The position numbers and the translations under genes are program-made. A DNA stretch of 20,567 nucleotides, from the NCBI GenBank assembly GCA_037179515.1, contig JAXCGZ010005076.1:1-20567 (forward strand), written 5' to 3'. The notes under the pieces are model-generated. The model searched no databases. It saw nothing but the letters and a program-made list of their open reading frames with translations, and had not been told where the DNA came from. Below, in pieces: positions 10,612 through 20,517 of this stretch. The DNA is from Halocaridina rubra (Eukaryota; Arthropoda; Malacostraca; Decapoda; Atyidae). Position 1 is the first letter of the stretch. Each line of letters starts with the position of its first letter.

Positions 10612-11356
10612 TATATGTAAATGACCTACCAGAGTCTGTAAATTCATTCATGAATATGTTTGCAGATGATGCAAAGATTGTGAAGAAAGTAAAAAACGAG
10701 AACAATGGTAGAGAACTTCAGGAGGATCTAAATAATCTGCATGAGTGGTCAGAAAAGTGGCTAATGAAATTCAATACCTCAAAATGCAAGGTAATGAGAA
10801 TGGGTACAAGTGCAAGAAGGCCCAAGCTTGACTACTCGGTGGCTGGAGTACAACTTCAAGAGACAGAAAATGAGAGAGATCTAGGAGTAAGCATACTGGC
10901 AGATTTGTCTCCAGAAATACATATAAATGGCGTAGTAAGGGCAGCATATGCATTCTTATCAAATGTAAGGGTAGCCTTCAGGCACATGGACAAGGAAATG
11001 TTCAGAAATATTTATGTAACCTATGTGAGGCCAAAACTCGAATATGCAGCCCCCTTTTGGAATCCGCACTTGAAAAAGCACATAGCTAAGCTTGAAAAAG
11101 TTCAAAGACATGCCACGAAACTGGTGCCAGAAATACGCAATCTCGGTTATGATGAGAGGCTGAGGGAATTAGACTTGCCATCACTCGAAGCTCTAGAACT
11201 AGAGGTCATAGTTTGAAGCTTGGTAAGAAAACTTTTTTGCAGGATGTAAGGAAATCCTTTTTCAGTGTAAGAGTAGTTGATAATTGGAATTGGCTAAGCG
11301 AGGAGGTAGTTAATGGTATCTCAATCCATAGTTTTAAGGACAGGTATGATAAGTAT
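10608..11356 (+). mobile_element. LINE 3'-end copy S7 (class D, longest 5' reach, tail lost)
   Basis: It starts at CTTGTATATGTAAATG, matching element position about 19648, so it alone among the truncated copies includes reverse-transcriptase motif C (FADD) and the region after it. It holds the same 91-bp deletion as S6 (junction 11190-11192), shifting the frame to a stop at 11214-11216. Its 3' end is cut after AAGTAT, shortly before the stop codon, and fused to S8 with loss of the 3' UTR and tail. A possible start codon in the AC tract is not credible. Confidence 0.9.
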
Positions 11357-11808
11357 TGAAAAAAAAGTTCAAAGACATGCCACGAAACTGGTGCCAGAAA
11401 TACGCAATCTCGGTTATGATGAGAGGCTGAGGGAATTAGACTTGCCATCAATCGAAGCTAGAAGAGTAAGGGGGGATATGGTGACAGTCTTTAAATTCCT
11501 TCATGGTTATGATAGAGTGGATAGGGATCGATATTTCGATATGGCTGGCTCTAGAACTAGAGGTCATAGTTTGAAGCTTCGTAAGAAAACTTGTTTGCAG
11601 GATGTAAGGAAATACTTTTTCAGTGTAAGAGTAGTTGATAATTGGAATTGGCTAAGCGAGGAGGTAGTTAATGCTATCTCAATCCATAGTTTTAAGGACA
11701 GGTATGATAACTATCACTAAGTCTAAAAATGGAACCGATGAGGAGACGGGAAGATACGAGCTTTGGGCTCTTTCCCGTAAACACAATTAGGTAATCACAA
11801 TTAGGTAA

Positions 11809-11812
<4 letters not shown>
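11357..11812 (+). mobile_element. LINE 3'-end copy S8 (fused to S7, own 5' end lost)
   Basis: It begins within TTGAAAAAGTTCAAAG, expanded here to eight A, directly against the truncated S7 with no AC tract. It has U-type states (CTCGGTT, ACTTGCC, TATTTCGAT) with KLRKKTC and NWNW. The remnant ends at TAA 11718-11720. Private changes include the synonymous ATCAATCGAA and RYDNYH. Confidence 0.88.
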
Positions 11813-11876
<64 letters not shown>

Positions 11877-11888
11877 ACACACACACAC
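11813..11888. repeat. Spacer 4: (AC)n without the palindrome
   Basis: The tail runs straight into an AC tract, with one AT interruption near 11872. This is the only long spacer that lacks the CTAG palindrome and the GTATAAAC tail variant, so it may show the simpler ancestral arrangement or a deletion. Confidence 0.92.
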
Positions 11889-12392
11889 AATATGCAGCCC
11901 CCTTTTGGAATCCGCACTTGAAAAAGCACATAGCTAAGCTTGAAAAAGTTCAAAGACATGCCACGAAACTGGTGCCAGAAATACGTAATCTCAGTTATGA
12001 TGAGAGGCTGAGGGAATTAAACTTACCATCACTCGAAGCTAGAAGAGTGAGGGGTGATATGGTGACAGTCTTTAAATTCCTTCATGGTTATGATAGAGTG
12101 GATAGGGATAGATATTTTGATATGGCTGGCTCTAGAACTAGAGGTCATAGTTTGAAGCTTGGTAAGAAAACTTTTTTGCAGGATGTAAGGAAATCCTTTT
12201 TCAGTGTAAGAGTAGTTGATAATTGGAACTGGCTAAGCGAGGAGGTAGTTAATGGTATCTCAATCTATAGTGTTAAGGACAGGTATGATAAGTATCACTA
12301 AGTCTAAAATGGAACCGATGAGGAGACGGGAAAATACGAGCTTTGGACTCTTTCCCGTAAACACAATTAGGTAATCACAATTAGGTAATCAC
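11889..12392 (+). mobile_element. LINE 3'-end copy S9 (class B)
   Basis: The ORF2 remnant is open to TAA 12299-12301, with private changes RELNLP, ISIYSVKD and a synonymous GATAGATAT. It belongs to the KKTFLQ/KSFFS group. The 3' stem-loop region has GGACTC and GGAAAATACG. Confidence 0.9.
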
Positions 12393-12434
12393 ACACACAC
12401 ACACACACTCTAGTGTGTGATTACAATTAGGTAT

Positions 12435-12512
<78 letters not shown>
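12393..12512. repeat. Spacer 5: palindrome, tail variant and (AC)n
   Basis: CTAG is at 12410-12413 with the exact GTGTGTGATTAC arm. The tail variant GTATAAAC follows, then an AC tract of about 12437-12512. Confidence 0.93.
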
Positions 12513-12515
<3 letters not shown>

Positions 12516-13016
12516 ATGCAGCCCCCTTTTGGAATCCGCACTTGAAAAAGCACATAGTTAAGCTTGAAAAAGTTCAAAGACATGCCACGAAACTGGTGCC
12601 AGAAATTCGCAATCTCAGTTATGATGAGAGGCTGAGGGAATTAGACTTACCATCACTCGAAGCTAGAAGAGTGAGGGGGGATATGGTGACAGTCTTTAAA
12701 TTCCTTCATGGTTATGATAGAGTGGATAAGGATCGATATTTTGATATGGCTGGCTCTAGAACTAGAGGTCATAGTTTGAAGCTTGGTAAGAAAACTTTTT
12801 TGCAGGATGTAAGGAAATCCTTTTTCAGTGTAAGAGTAGTTGATAATTGGAATTGGCTAAGCGAGGAGGTAGTTAATGGTATCTCAATCCATAGTTTTAA
12901 GGACAGGTATGATAAGTATCACTAAGTATAAAATGGAACCAATGAGGAGACTGGAAGATACGAGCTTTGGGCTCTTTCCCGTAAACACAATTAGGTAATC
13001 ACAATTAGGTAATCAC
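12513..13016 (+). mobile_element. LINE 3'-end copy S10 (class B)
   Basis: The ORF2 remnant is open to TAA 12923-12925, with HIVKLE and VDKDRYF as private changes. It is in the KKTFLQ/KSFFS group. Its 3' UTR (AAGTATAAAATGG, CCAATGAGG, GACTGG) matches that of S3 about 5.6 kb away. Confidence 0.9.
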
Positions 13017-13052
13017 ACACAAACACACTAGTGTGTTATTACAATTAGGTAT

Positions 13053-13108
<56 letters not shown>

Positions 13109-13110
13109 AC
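13017..13110. repeat. Spacer 6: short degenerate palindrome and (AC)n
   Basis: CTAG is at 13028-13031. The left arm is interrupted by AAAC and the right arm reads GTGTGTTATTAC, so the inverted repeat has mismatches. The AC tract runs about 13054-13110, with one AT interruption. Confidence 0.9.
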
Positions 13111-13614
13111 AATATGCAGCCCCCTTTTGGAATCCGCACTTGAAAAAGCACATAGCTAAGCTTGAAAATGTTCAAAGACATGCCACGAAACTGGTGCCAG
13201 AAATACGCAATCTCAGTTATGATGAGAGGCTGAGGGAATTAGACTTACCATCACTCGAAGCTAGAAGAGTTAGGGGGGATATGGTGACAGTCTTTAAATT
13301 CCTTCATGGTTATGATAGAGTGGATAGGGATCGATATTTTGATATGGCTGGCTCTAGAACTAGAGGTCATAGTTTGAATCTTGGTAAGAAAAGTTCTTTG
13401 CAGGATGTAAGGAAATACTTTTTCAGTGTAAGAGTAGTTGATAATTGGAATTGGCTAAGCGAGGAGGTAGTTAATGGTATCTCAATCCATAGTTTTAAGG
13501 ACAGGTATGATAAGTATCACTAAGTATAAAATGAAACCGATGAGGAGACGGGAAGATACGAGTTTTGGGCTCTTTCCCGTAAATACAATTAGGTAATCAC
13601 AATTAGGTAATCAC
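13111..13614 (+). mobile_element. LINE 3'-end copy S11 (class B)
   Basis: The ORF2 remnant is open to TAA 13521-13523. It has LENVQRH, shared with S13 and S15, and the private change HSLNLGKKSS. Its 3' UTR has ATGAAACCG, shared with S13, and GAGTTTTGGGC. Confidence 0.9.
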
Positions 13615-13670
13615 ACACACACACACACTAGTGTGTGATTACAATTAGGTATAAACACACACACACACAC

Positions 13671-13740
<70 letters not shown>
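13615..13740. repeat. Spacer 7: perfect 16-bp palindrome and (AC)n
   Basis: CACACACTAGTGTGTG, centred on CTAG at 13628-13631, is a perfect palindrome inside the larger tail inverted repeat. The AC tract (about 13654-13740) has one G at 13675. Spacer 9 has the same GCAC type of interruption, linking the two. Confidence 0.93.
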
Positions 13741-13743
<3 letters not shown>

Positions 13744-14244
13744 ATGCAGCCCCCTTTTGGAGTCCGCACTTGAAAAAGCACATAGCTAAGCTTGAAAAAG
13801 TTCAAAGACATGCCACGAAACTGGTGCCAGAAATTCGCAATCTCAGTTATGATGAGAGGCTAAGGGAATTAGACTTACCATTACTCGAAGCTAGAAGAGT
13901 GTGGGGGGATATGGTGACAGTCTTTAAATTCCTTCATGGTTATGATATAGTGGATAGTGATCGATATTTTGATATGGCTGGCTCTAGAACTAGAGGTCAT
14001 AGTTTGAAGCTTGGTAAGAAAACTTCTTTGCAGGATGTAAGGAAATACTTTTTCAGTGTAAGAGTAGTTGATAATTCTAATTGGCTAAGCGAGGAGGTAG
14101 TTAATGGTATCTCAATCCATAGTTTTAAGGACAGGCATGATAAGTATCACTAAGTATAAAATGGAACCGATGAGGAGACGAAAAGATATGAGCTTTGGGC
14201 TATTTCCCGTAAACACAATTAGGTAATCACAATTAGGTAATCAC
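13741..14244 (+). mobile_element. LINE 3'-end copy S12 (class B, first half of a duplicated dimer)
   Basis: The ORF2 remnant is open to TAA 14151-14153. WSPHLKK, GATATAGTGGAT (DIVD) and NSNW are shared with S14 only. Private changes include RRVWGD and RHDKYH. Its 3' UTR, with GACGAAAAG and GGGCTATTTCCC, disturbs both stems of the 3' hairpin. Confidence 0.9.
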
Positions 14245-14903
<659 letters not shown>

Positions 14904-14959
14904 ACACACACACACACACTAGTGTGTGATTACAATTAGGTATAAACACACACACACAC

Positions 14960-15041
<82 letters not shown>
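14904..15041. repeat. Spacer 9: perfect palindrome and (AC)n
   Basis: CTAG is at 14919-14922 in a CACACACTAGTGTGTG palindrome, as in spacer 7. The AC tract of about 14946-15041 contains one GCAC interruption, also like spacer 7. Confidence 0.93.
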
Positions 15042-15044
<3 letters not shown>

Positions 15045-15546
15045 ATGCAGCCCCCTTTTGGAGTCCGCACTTGAAAAAGCACATAGCTAAGCTTGAAAAA
15101 GTTCAAAGACATGCCACGAAACTGGTGCCAGAAATTCGCAATCTCAGTTATGATGAGAGACTAAGGGAATTAGACTTACCATCACTCGAAGCTAGAAGAG
15201 TGAGGGGGGATATGGTGACAGTCTTTAAATTCCTTCATGGTTATGATATAGTGGATTGTGATCGATATTTTGATATGGCTGGCTCTAGAACTAGAGGTCA
15301 TAGTTTGAAGCTTGGTAAGAAAAGTTCTTTGCAGGATGTAAGGAAATACTTTTTTCAGTGTAAGAGTAGTTGATAATTCTAATTGGCTAAGCGAGGAGGT
15401 AGTTAATGGTATCTCAATCCATAGTTTTAAGGACAGGTATGATAAGTATCACTAAGTATAAAATGGAACCGATGAGGAGACGGGAAGATATGAGCTTTGG
15501 GCTATTTCCCGTAAACACAATTAGGTAATCACAATTAGGTAATCAC
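15042..15546 (+). mobile_element. LINE 3'-end copy S14 (class B, frameshifted; duplicate of S12)
   Basis: It shares WSPHLKK, DIVD and the GATAATTCTAATTGG state with S12. A T run of six (15350-15355; five in relatives) shifts the frame, so the reading stops at 15371-15373. The private change is VDCDRYF. Confidence 0.9.
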
Positions 15547-15582
15547 ACACACACACTCTAGTGTGTGATTACAATTAGGCAT

Positions 15583-15648
<66 letters not shown>
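15547..15648. repeat. Spacer 10: palindrome, tail variant and (AC)n
   Basis: CTAG is at 15558-15561 with the TCTA-type centre, as in spacer 8. The tail variant reads AATTAGGCATAAAC. The AC tract of about 15584-15648 leads into a class C copy, so spacers 8 and 10 occupy equivalent places in the duplicated dimer. Confidence 0.93.
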
Positions 15649-15653
<5 letters not shown>

Positions 15654-16174
15654 TGTGAGGCCAAAACTGGAATATGCAGCCCCCTTTTGGAATCCGCACT
15701 TGAAAAAGCACATAGCTAAGCTTGAAAATGTTCAAAGACATGCCACGAAACTGGTGCCAGAAAAACGCAATCTCAGTTATGATGAGAGGCTGAGGGAATT
15801 AGACTTACCATCACTCGAAGCTAGAAGAGTGAGGGGGGATATGGTGACAGTCTTTAAATTCCTTCATGGTTATGATAGAGAGGATAGGGATCGATATTTT
15901 GATATGGCTGGCTCTAGAACTAGAGGTCATAGTTTGAAGCTTCGTAAGAAAACTTCTTCGCAGGATGTAAGGAAATACTTTTTCAGTGTAAGAGTAGTTG
16001 ATAATTGGAATTGGCTAAGCGAGGAGGTAGTTAATGGTATCTAAATCCATAGTTTTAAGGACAGGTATGATAAGTATCACTAAGTCTAAAATGGAACCGA
16101 TGAGGAGACGGGAAGATACGAGCTTTGGGCTCTTTCCCGTAAACACAATTAGGTAATCACAATTAGGTAATGAC
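15649..16174 (+). mobile_element. LINE 3'-end copy S15 (class C, last array copy)
   Basis: It shares the class C start and the linked changes AAAACTGG, LENVQRH, DREDRD and KKTSSQ with S13. It has a premature TAA at 16042-16044 and the private change EKRNLS (Ile to Lys). Its second tail repeat ends GTAATGAC, and there the array gives way to unrelated sequence. Confidence 0.9.
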
Positions 16175-16588
16175 ACACATCTTTTAGCTTTCTCTTTTAT
16201 TATTTTGTTTTTATTTTGTATATATATTGAGTTAAATGTAAAGTCTAATCTTGTGATAACATACCTTGGTTAGCAAGTGAGTTTATCAGTTAGGAAGAAT
16301 ATATAGCAGAAACAGGTGGGTGCCACCTCAGACACAGGTCCGAATTTTTCCTTCAGGTTTGACTTTTGTTTTGTTGCATTTTTTTTCTTTTTCTTTTCAT
16401 CCTTAAATTACCATGGTCAAGTTTTTAAGTTAAGATGTGTGTTACCAGAAAAGAGATAAACTGAGTCACTAAATAGCACTTATATGGAGATATAGAAATT
16501 CGATGTGAAGCTTAATTAAAAGTTTTTCTCTTTTTTTTTTCCTCTTTCTCGTCTTCTTTCTATATTCTGTGAGAGGGAGAACATAAAA
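16175..16588 (+). promoter_or_regulatory. Putative 5' leader/UTR of the LINE
   Basis: This is the only stretch in the window without similarity to the array. It is AT-rich, with a TATATATATTGAG stretch near 16219 and a long pyrimidine tract at about 16524-16560 shortly before ORF1. LINE leaders commonly hold an internal promoter, but none can be identified here from sequence alone. Part of the stretch might be host DNA into which the element inserted. No ORF of note was seen. Confidence 0.45.
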
Positions 16589-17668
16589 ATGACGCCATCT
16601 CTGTCCCAAACCTCTCCCATCCAAGGGTCGGTAGGAGGGGTAGCCATCAGGAGACTCAAACAGAAAATCAAGAATTTAGAGGAAATGGTTATAAGCCTTG
16701 ATGATAAAATTCAGAATATGGATGGAGAAATGAAAGAGAATGAAACACTCAGAGAGCAAATAAGATCTTTGGAGGAAGCAAATAAAGCACAAGGGCAGGA
16801 GAGAAAGGAACTAGAAAAAAGAATAGAGAAGCTGGAAGGGGAAAAGAGTCAACTAGAATCTAGACTTTCTAAACAAGAAGATAAAAACAAACAGCTGAAT
16901 GACAACCTAAAGGAATTAGATGTTAGTTCACTGCTCTCTTCTGAGAGAGACGAGATTGCTGCTTGGAATGTCCAGATTAAAGAAAACATTGAACAGTTCA
17001 GAAAAGAGTTCCAGGAGCTGAATATGGAAAACGATGCCATGAAAACGTCCTTTGCTGATGCATTAAAGGGGAATGTGGCAGTAAAAGAGGCTGTAAAGGT
17101 GGTGGCACTGGAAAACATACAAACAGTTGACTATAAAGAGACAGTAATCGAAAAAATGAAAGACGTTGTGATGGAAAGGGCAAACCCACTCATCAGACAG
17201 GCACTTGATAAGGAGAAGACAGTGGTAATCTCAGGCATAAGCGAATCCCAGGAGCCAACATGGCAGGGGAGACTTGAAGAAAATAAAGCTAGGGTTGTAG
17301 ACCTGATAAGAAAGCTTGGAGTAGTATGTGGTCCTGAGGATATTGTAAACATACACCAAATAGGTAAATATTCGAGGGAAGGAAAGCCGAGACCAACAAA
17401 AGTAACCTTTGAGAGAGGGGAAACATGTAGGGAAATATTGTTGAGAAAAAAAAGTCTAAAAGACCTTCAAGAATTCAAAGAAGTGTTCATTAGACAATAC
17501 AGAACACAGGGAGAGATGGGAAAGATCAAAAACTTGTTGCAAGAGGCAAGAAGGTTAAATGATGAAAGAAATGAAGAAGAGAAGAAAAATTTTCATTACA
17601 GAGTTCTTCCAGACAAAGGGGAGATAAAGAAGATAATGACAGAAGATCAGGGGATGGGGCCTCATTAA
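16589..17668 (+). CDS. LINE ORF1 protein (coiled coil plus L1-ORF1p-like RNA-binding region)
   Basis: This intact 359-codon ORF has ATG in ACATAAAAATGAC, with A at -3, and ends with TAA at 17666-17668. Residues about 22-110 are a long charged heptad-rich coiled coil, rich in Glu, Lys and Leu, likely for multimer formation. A second helical stretch covers about 120-200. Residues about 210-300 begin TVVISGISES and include IGKYSREGKPRPTKVTFE, a pattern like the RRM of L1-type ORF1 proteins. Residues 300-345, with a basic QEARRLNDER stretch and FHYRVLPDKGEIKK, resemble the C-terminal domain that follows it. The expected role is to bind the element RNA as a nucleoprotein particle with nucleic-acid chaperone activity; this is known for L1 and inferred here. 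No CCHC zinc knuckle is visible. The 3' end overlaps the ORF2 frame. Confidence 0.85.
   Translation: MTPSLSQTSPIQGSVGGVAIRRLKQKIKNLEEMVISLDDKIQNMDGEMKENETLREQIRSLEEANKAQGQERKELEKRIEKLEGEKSQLESRLSKQEDKNKQLNDNLKELDVSSLLSSERDEIAAWNVQIKENIEQFRKEFQELNMENDAMKTSFADALKGNVAVKEAVKVVALENIQTVDYKETVIEKMKDVVMERANPLIRQALDKEKTVVISGISESQEPTWQGRLEENKARVVDLIRKLGVVCGPEDIVNIHQIGKYSREGKPRPTKVTFERGETCREILLRKKSLKDLQEFKEVFIRQYRTQGEMGKIKNLLQEARRLNDERNEEEKKNFHYRVLPDKGEIKKIMTEDQGMGPH
17587..17593 (+). promoter_or_regulatory. Candidate -1 ribosomal frameshift heptamer (A AAT TTT)
   Basis: In the ORF1 reading frame the codons are AAA AAT TTT CAT, which places A AAT TTT in the X XXY YYZ phase needed for tandem slippage. 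A -1 shift here enters the ORF2 frame, which is open from 17575, after its last stop at 17572-17574. ORF2 has no AUG before 18073, past the first endonuclease catalytic residues. I see only a weak 5-bp pairing downstream (17604-17608 with 17629-17633), so the stimulatory structure is unproven. Alternatives are non-AUG initiation, reinitiation after the ORF1 stop, or loss of an AUG by mutation. Confidence 0.4.
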
Positions 17669-17670
17669 GA

Positions 17671-18627
17671 TTGTTATACACAAATGCTGATGGATTAGCT
17701 GGTAAGGCAGTAGAATTAAAAGATAGGATTCACAACAGTAAGGCAGATATAGTAGCAATTACAGAGACTAAGTTGAGTGAGGACATAAACAGTGTCACAG
17801 TTTTTCCTACGGGTTTCAGAATACTAAGGGTTGAAAGATCTGAGAGGACTGGTGGAGGGATAGCACTGCTCATAAGTGAAAGGATTCAAGTTGAAGAAAT
17901 AAACTTGGGTATAGAAAGTGAGTTCAAGGAATTTCTTGTTGCTCGCATAAATACTGGGTCAGAGAGCATTATAATAACTGTTGTATACAACCCACCAAGG
18001 AACCAAAATAGGCTTGAAGTTTATAAGGAAAGTCATATAGGTACTATTGAAGTCATAAACTCAGTTGTTAACATGGCACGGGAAAAAAAATGTAGGATTT
18101 TGATTATGGGAGACTTTAATCATACAGAGATAGATTGGATAAATCTTGACCCACACAGTGGTGAGGACTCCTTTGGGGCAAGATTCCTAGATTGCGTACA
18201 AGGGAATTTCCTACACCAACATGTAATGGAACCAACAAGGGCCAGGGGTGGGGATGAGCCATCACTACTTGATCTAGTGTTCACAGATAATGTGTTGGAT
18301 ATTGAAAAAATTGAGTATGAACCACCAATTGGAAAGAGTGACCACTGTGTGTTGTTGATGGAGTATATCATTGAAGATATTCTTCCTGAGAGTAGAGGCA
18401 CTGAGGACATGAGGAGGAACTATCCAAAAGGAGATTACATCAAAATGAATGAGCTTTTTGCAGTTATTGACTGGAGAACCTTATTTTACAACAAATCTGT
18501 ACAAGAAATGTATGACATCTTTTGTGAGAAATATGGGAAGATAGTAGATTGCTGCATACCTGTCACCAAAGTAGGTGTAATTCATGCCAGAGAGAAATGG
18601 TTCGATAATGGGTGTAAAAGAGCTTAG
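17671..18627 (+). CDS. ORF2 N-terminal segment: apurinic-type endonuclease domain
   Basis: Counting from 17671, the domain shows YTNADGL (Asn5), ITETKLS (Glu32), VYNPPR (105-110), IMGDFNH (Asp148 and Asn150), SLLDLVFTD (198-206) and GKSDHC (Ser223, Asp224, His225). These are the metal-binding and catalytic positions of the exonuclease III-like fold, all present. The role is to nick the target strand and expose a 3' OH for reverse transcription. The segment ends at the in-frame TAG after NGCKRA, in the linker between endonuclease and reverse transcriptase. The (AC)n at copy junctions suggests this enzyme may prefer AC microsatellites, which is inference. Confidence 0.85.
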   Translation: MLYTNADGLAGKAVELKDRIHNSKADIVAITETKLSEDINSVTVFPTGFRILRVERSERTGGGIALLISERIQVEEINLGIESEFKEFLVARINTGSESIIITVVYNPPRNQNRLEVYKESHIGTIEVINSVVNMAREKKCRILIMGDFNHTEIDWINLDPHSGEDSFGARFLDCVQGNFLHQHVMEPTRARGGDEPSLLDLVFTDNVLDIEKIEYEPPIGKSDHCVLLMEYIIEDILPESRGTEDMRRNYPKGDYIKMNELFAVIDWRTLFYNKSVQEMYDIFCEKYGKIVDCCIPVTKVGVIHAREKWFDNGCKRA

Positions 18628-20493
18628 GAGTGGAGAGACAAATGCTGGAAAAGGTATAGGAGGAGAAAAAACATAAATGCCTGGCAAACCTACAAAAGAG
18701 CAAGAAATGACTACCTAAGTAAAAGGAGAGAGGCAGAGAGAGACTATGAGAGGGACATCACCAGGAAGGCTAAAGAAAATCCCAAGCTTTTCCACAGCTT
18801 TATCAGAGGAAAACTGAAGGTAAAAGAACAGGTTTTAAGGCTAAAGAGAGTGGATGGAAGCATCACTGAGATGGACGAAGAGATCTGCAAAGAATTGAAC
18901 AAGGAGTTTCAGTCAGTATTTACAGTAGAAAATACCCCACCCCCTCAGATTGCAGTGATAGAAGCTCAAGGGCCGGTATTAGAGAACATCAACCTTACAG
19001 CCACAGAGGTATGCAAAGCGCTGATGGATTTAGATGTTCATAAAGCTACAGGTCCTGATGACATATCCCCTCATGTGCTTAAAAAATGCGCAAACTCAAT
19101 ATCAGTGGCACTAAGTATCATATTTAAGGGGTCACTGGAGTCGGGGGAGATTCCAAGATGCTGGAAACAAGCAAATGTGATACCTGTCTTCAAAAAGGGA
19201 AGGAGGGATACGGCTCTGAACTATAGACCAGTTTCCTTGACCAGCATAGTTTGCAAAGTTATGGAGAAACTACTAAAGAAACATATCTCTCTTCACTTGG
19301 AATCCTTCAACTTTTTGTCAGTGAGGCAACATGGCTTCAGAGAAGGTAGATCAACAGTAACAAACTTATTAGAATTTTATGATGAGGTAAGCCAAATCTT
19401 ACAGGAAAGAGAGGGCTGGGCAGATTGCTTATTCCTAGACTTCCAGAAAGCGTTTGACACTGTTCCACATGGGAGACTTATTAGGAAGCTGCAATCAATG
19501 GCTAGAATAGGTGGGAATGTTTTGGAATGGATAAAAACTTACTTAGAAGGAAGGGAACAGAGGGTTAGAGTAAGACACTCAGTGTCTGAATGGAGAAGAA
19601 TTAGTAGTGGAGTTCCACAGGGTTCAGTTTTAGGGCCACTTTTGTTCCTTGTATATGTAAATGACCTACCAGAGTCTGTAAATTCATTCATGAATATGTT
19701 TGCAGATGATGCAAAGATTGTGAAGAAAGTAAAAAACGAGAACAATGGTAGAGAACTTCAGGAGGATCTAAATAATCTGCATGAGTGGTCAGAAAAGTGG
19801 CTAATGAAATTCAATACTTCAAAATGTAAGGTAATGAGAATGGGTACAAGTGCAAGAAGGCCCAAGCTTGACTACTCGGTGGCTGGAGTACAACTTCAAG
19901 AGACAGAAAATGAGAGAGATCTAGGAGTAAACATACTGGCAGATTTGTCTCCAGAAATACATATAAATGGCATAGTAAGGGCAGCATATGCATTCTTATC
20001 AAATGTAAGGGTAGCCTTCAGGCACATGGACAAGGAAATGTTCAGAAATATTTATGTAACCTATGTGAGGCCAAAACTCGAATATGCAGCCCCCTTTTGG
20101 AATCCGCACTTGAAAAAGCACATAGCTAAGCTTGAAAAAGTTAAAAGACATGCCACGAAACTGGTGCCAGAAATACGCAATCTCAGTTATGATGAGAGGC
20201 TGAGGGAATTAGACTTACCATCACTCGAAGCTAGAAGAGTGAGGGGGGATATGGTGACAGTCTTTAAATTCCTTCATGGTTATGATAGAGTGGATAGGGA
20301 TCGATATTTTGATATGGCTGGCTCTAGAACTAGAGGTCATAGTTTGAAGCTTGGTAAGAAAACTTCTTTGCAGGATGTAAGGAAATACTTTTTCAGTGTA
20401 AGAGTAGTTGATAATTGGAATTCGCTAAGCGAGGAGGTAGTTAATGGTATCTCAATCCATAGTTTTAAGGACAGGTATGATAAGTATCACTAA
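18628..20493 (+). pseudogene. ORF2 C-terminal segment: reverse transcriptase and thumb/C-terminal region
   Basis: The frame stays open after the TAG through a basic linker, and the first ATG is at 18850. Counting from there, motifs include VIPVFKKG (110-117), NYRPVSLTS (124-132), QHGFREGRS (160-168), motif A FLDFQKAFD with Asp197, motif B SSGVPQGSVLGPLLF (252-266), and motif C FADD (284-287) with the catalytic Asp pair at 19702-19710. After these come NTSKCKVM (322-329) and RDLGVNI (356-362). Residues about 338-547, including YVTYVRPKLEYAAPFW, form the C-terminal region seen in every array copy. No RNase H motif is visible. Translation from 18850 alone would give reverse transcriptase without endonuclease. 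Confidence 0.87.
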
Positions 20494-20517
20494 GTCTAAA
20501 ATGGAAGCGATGAGGAG

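Larger units (their letters stand above)
17671..20493 (+). pseudogene. LINE ORF2 (APE endonuclease and reverse transcriptase) with one in-frame stop
   Basis: A single frame runs from at least 17575 to TAA at 20491-20493, broken only by TAG at 18625-18627. That makes about 940 codons from 17671, normal for a CR1-type ORF2. The N-terminal third is the endonuclease; the rest is the reverse transcriptase followed by a C-terminal region of about 200 residues that makes up the array copies. The protein should nick target DNA and copy the element RNA from the nick (target-primed reverse transcription). TTG at 17671 is not a credible start; the N terminus may come from frameshifting out of ORF1. With the stop, translation yields an endonuclease-only product. 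All catalytic motifs are kept on both sides, so the stop looks recent. It could also be a sequencing error or subject to readthrough. Confidence 0.88.

Noticed and set aside
17446..17452. A AAA AAA heptamer in ORF1 as the frameshift site into ORF2
   Set aside because: It is phased correctly, but the -1 frame meets stops at 17560-17562, 17563-17565 and 17572-17574 before the ORF2 coding region.
16849..18687. Minus-strand ORFs across ORF1 and ORF2
   Set aside because: They are antisense shadows of the LINE coding frames, with no domain recognised.
18850..20493. Independent reverse-transcriptase gene starting at ATG 18850
   Set aside because: The frame continues open upstream to the endonuclease apart from one TAG. 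The ATG is internal to ORF2.
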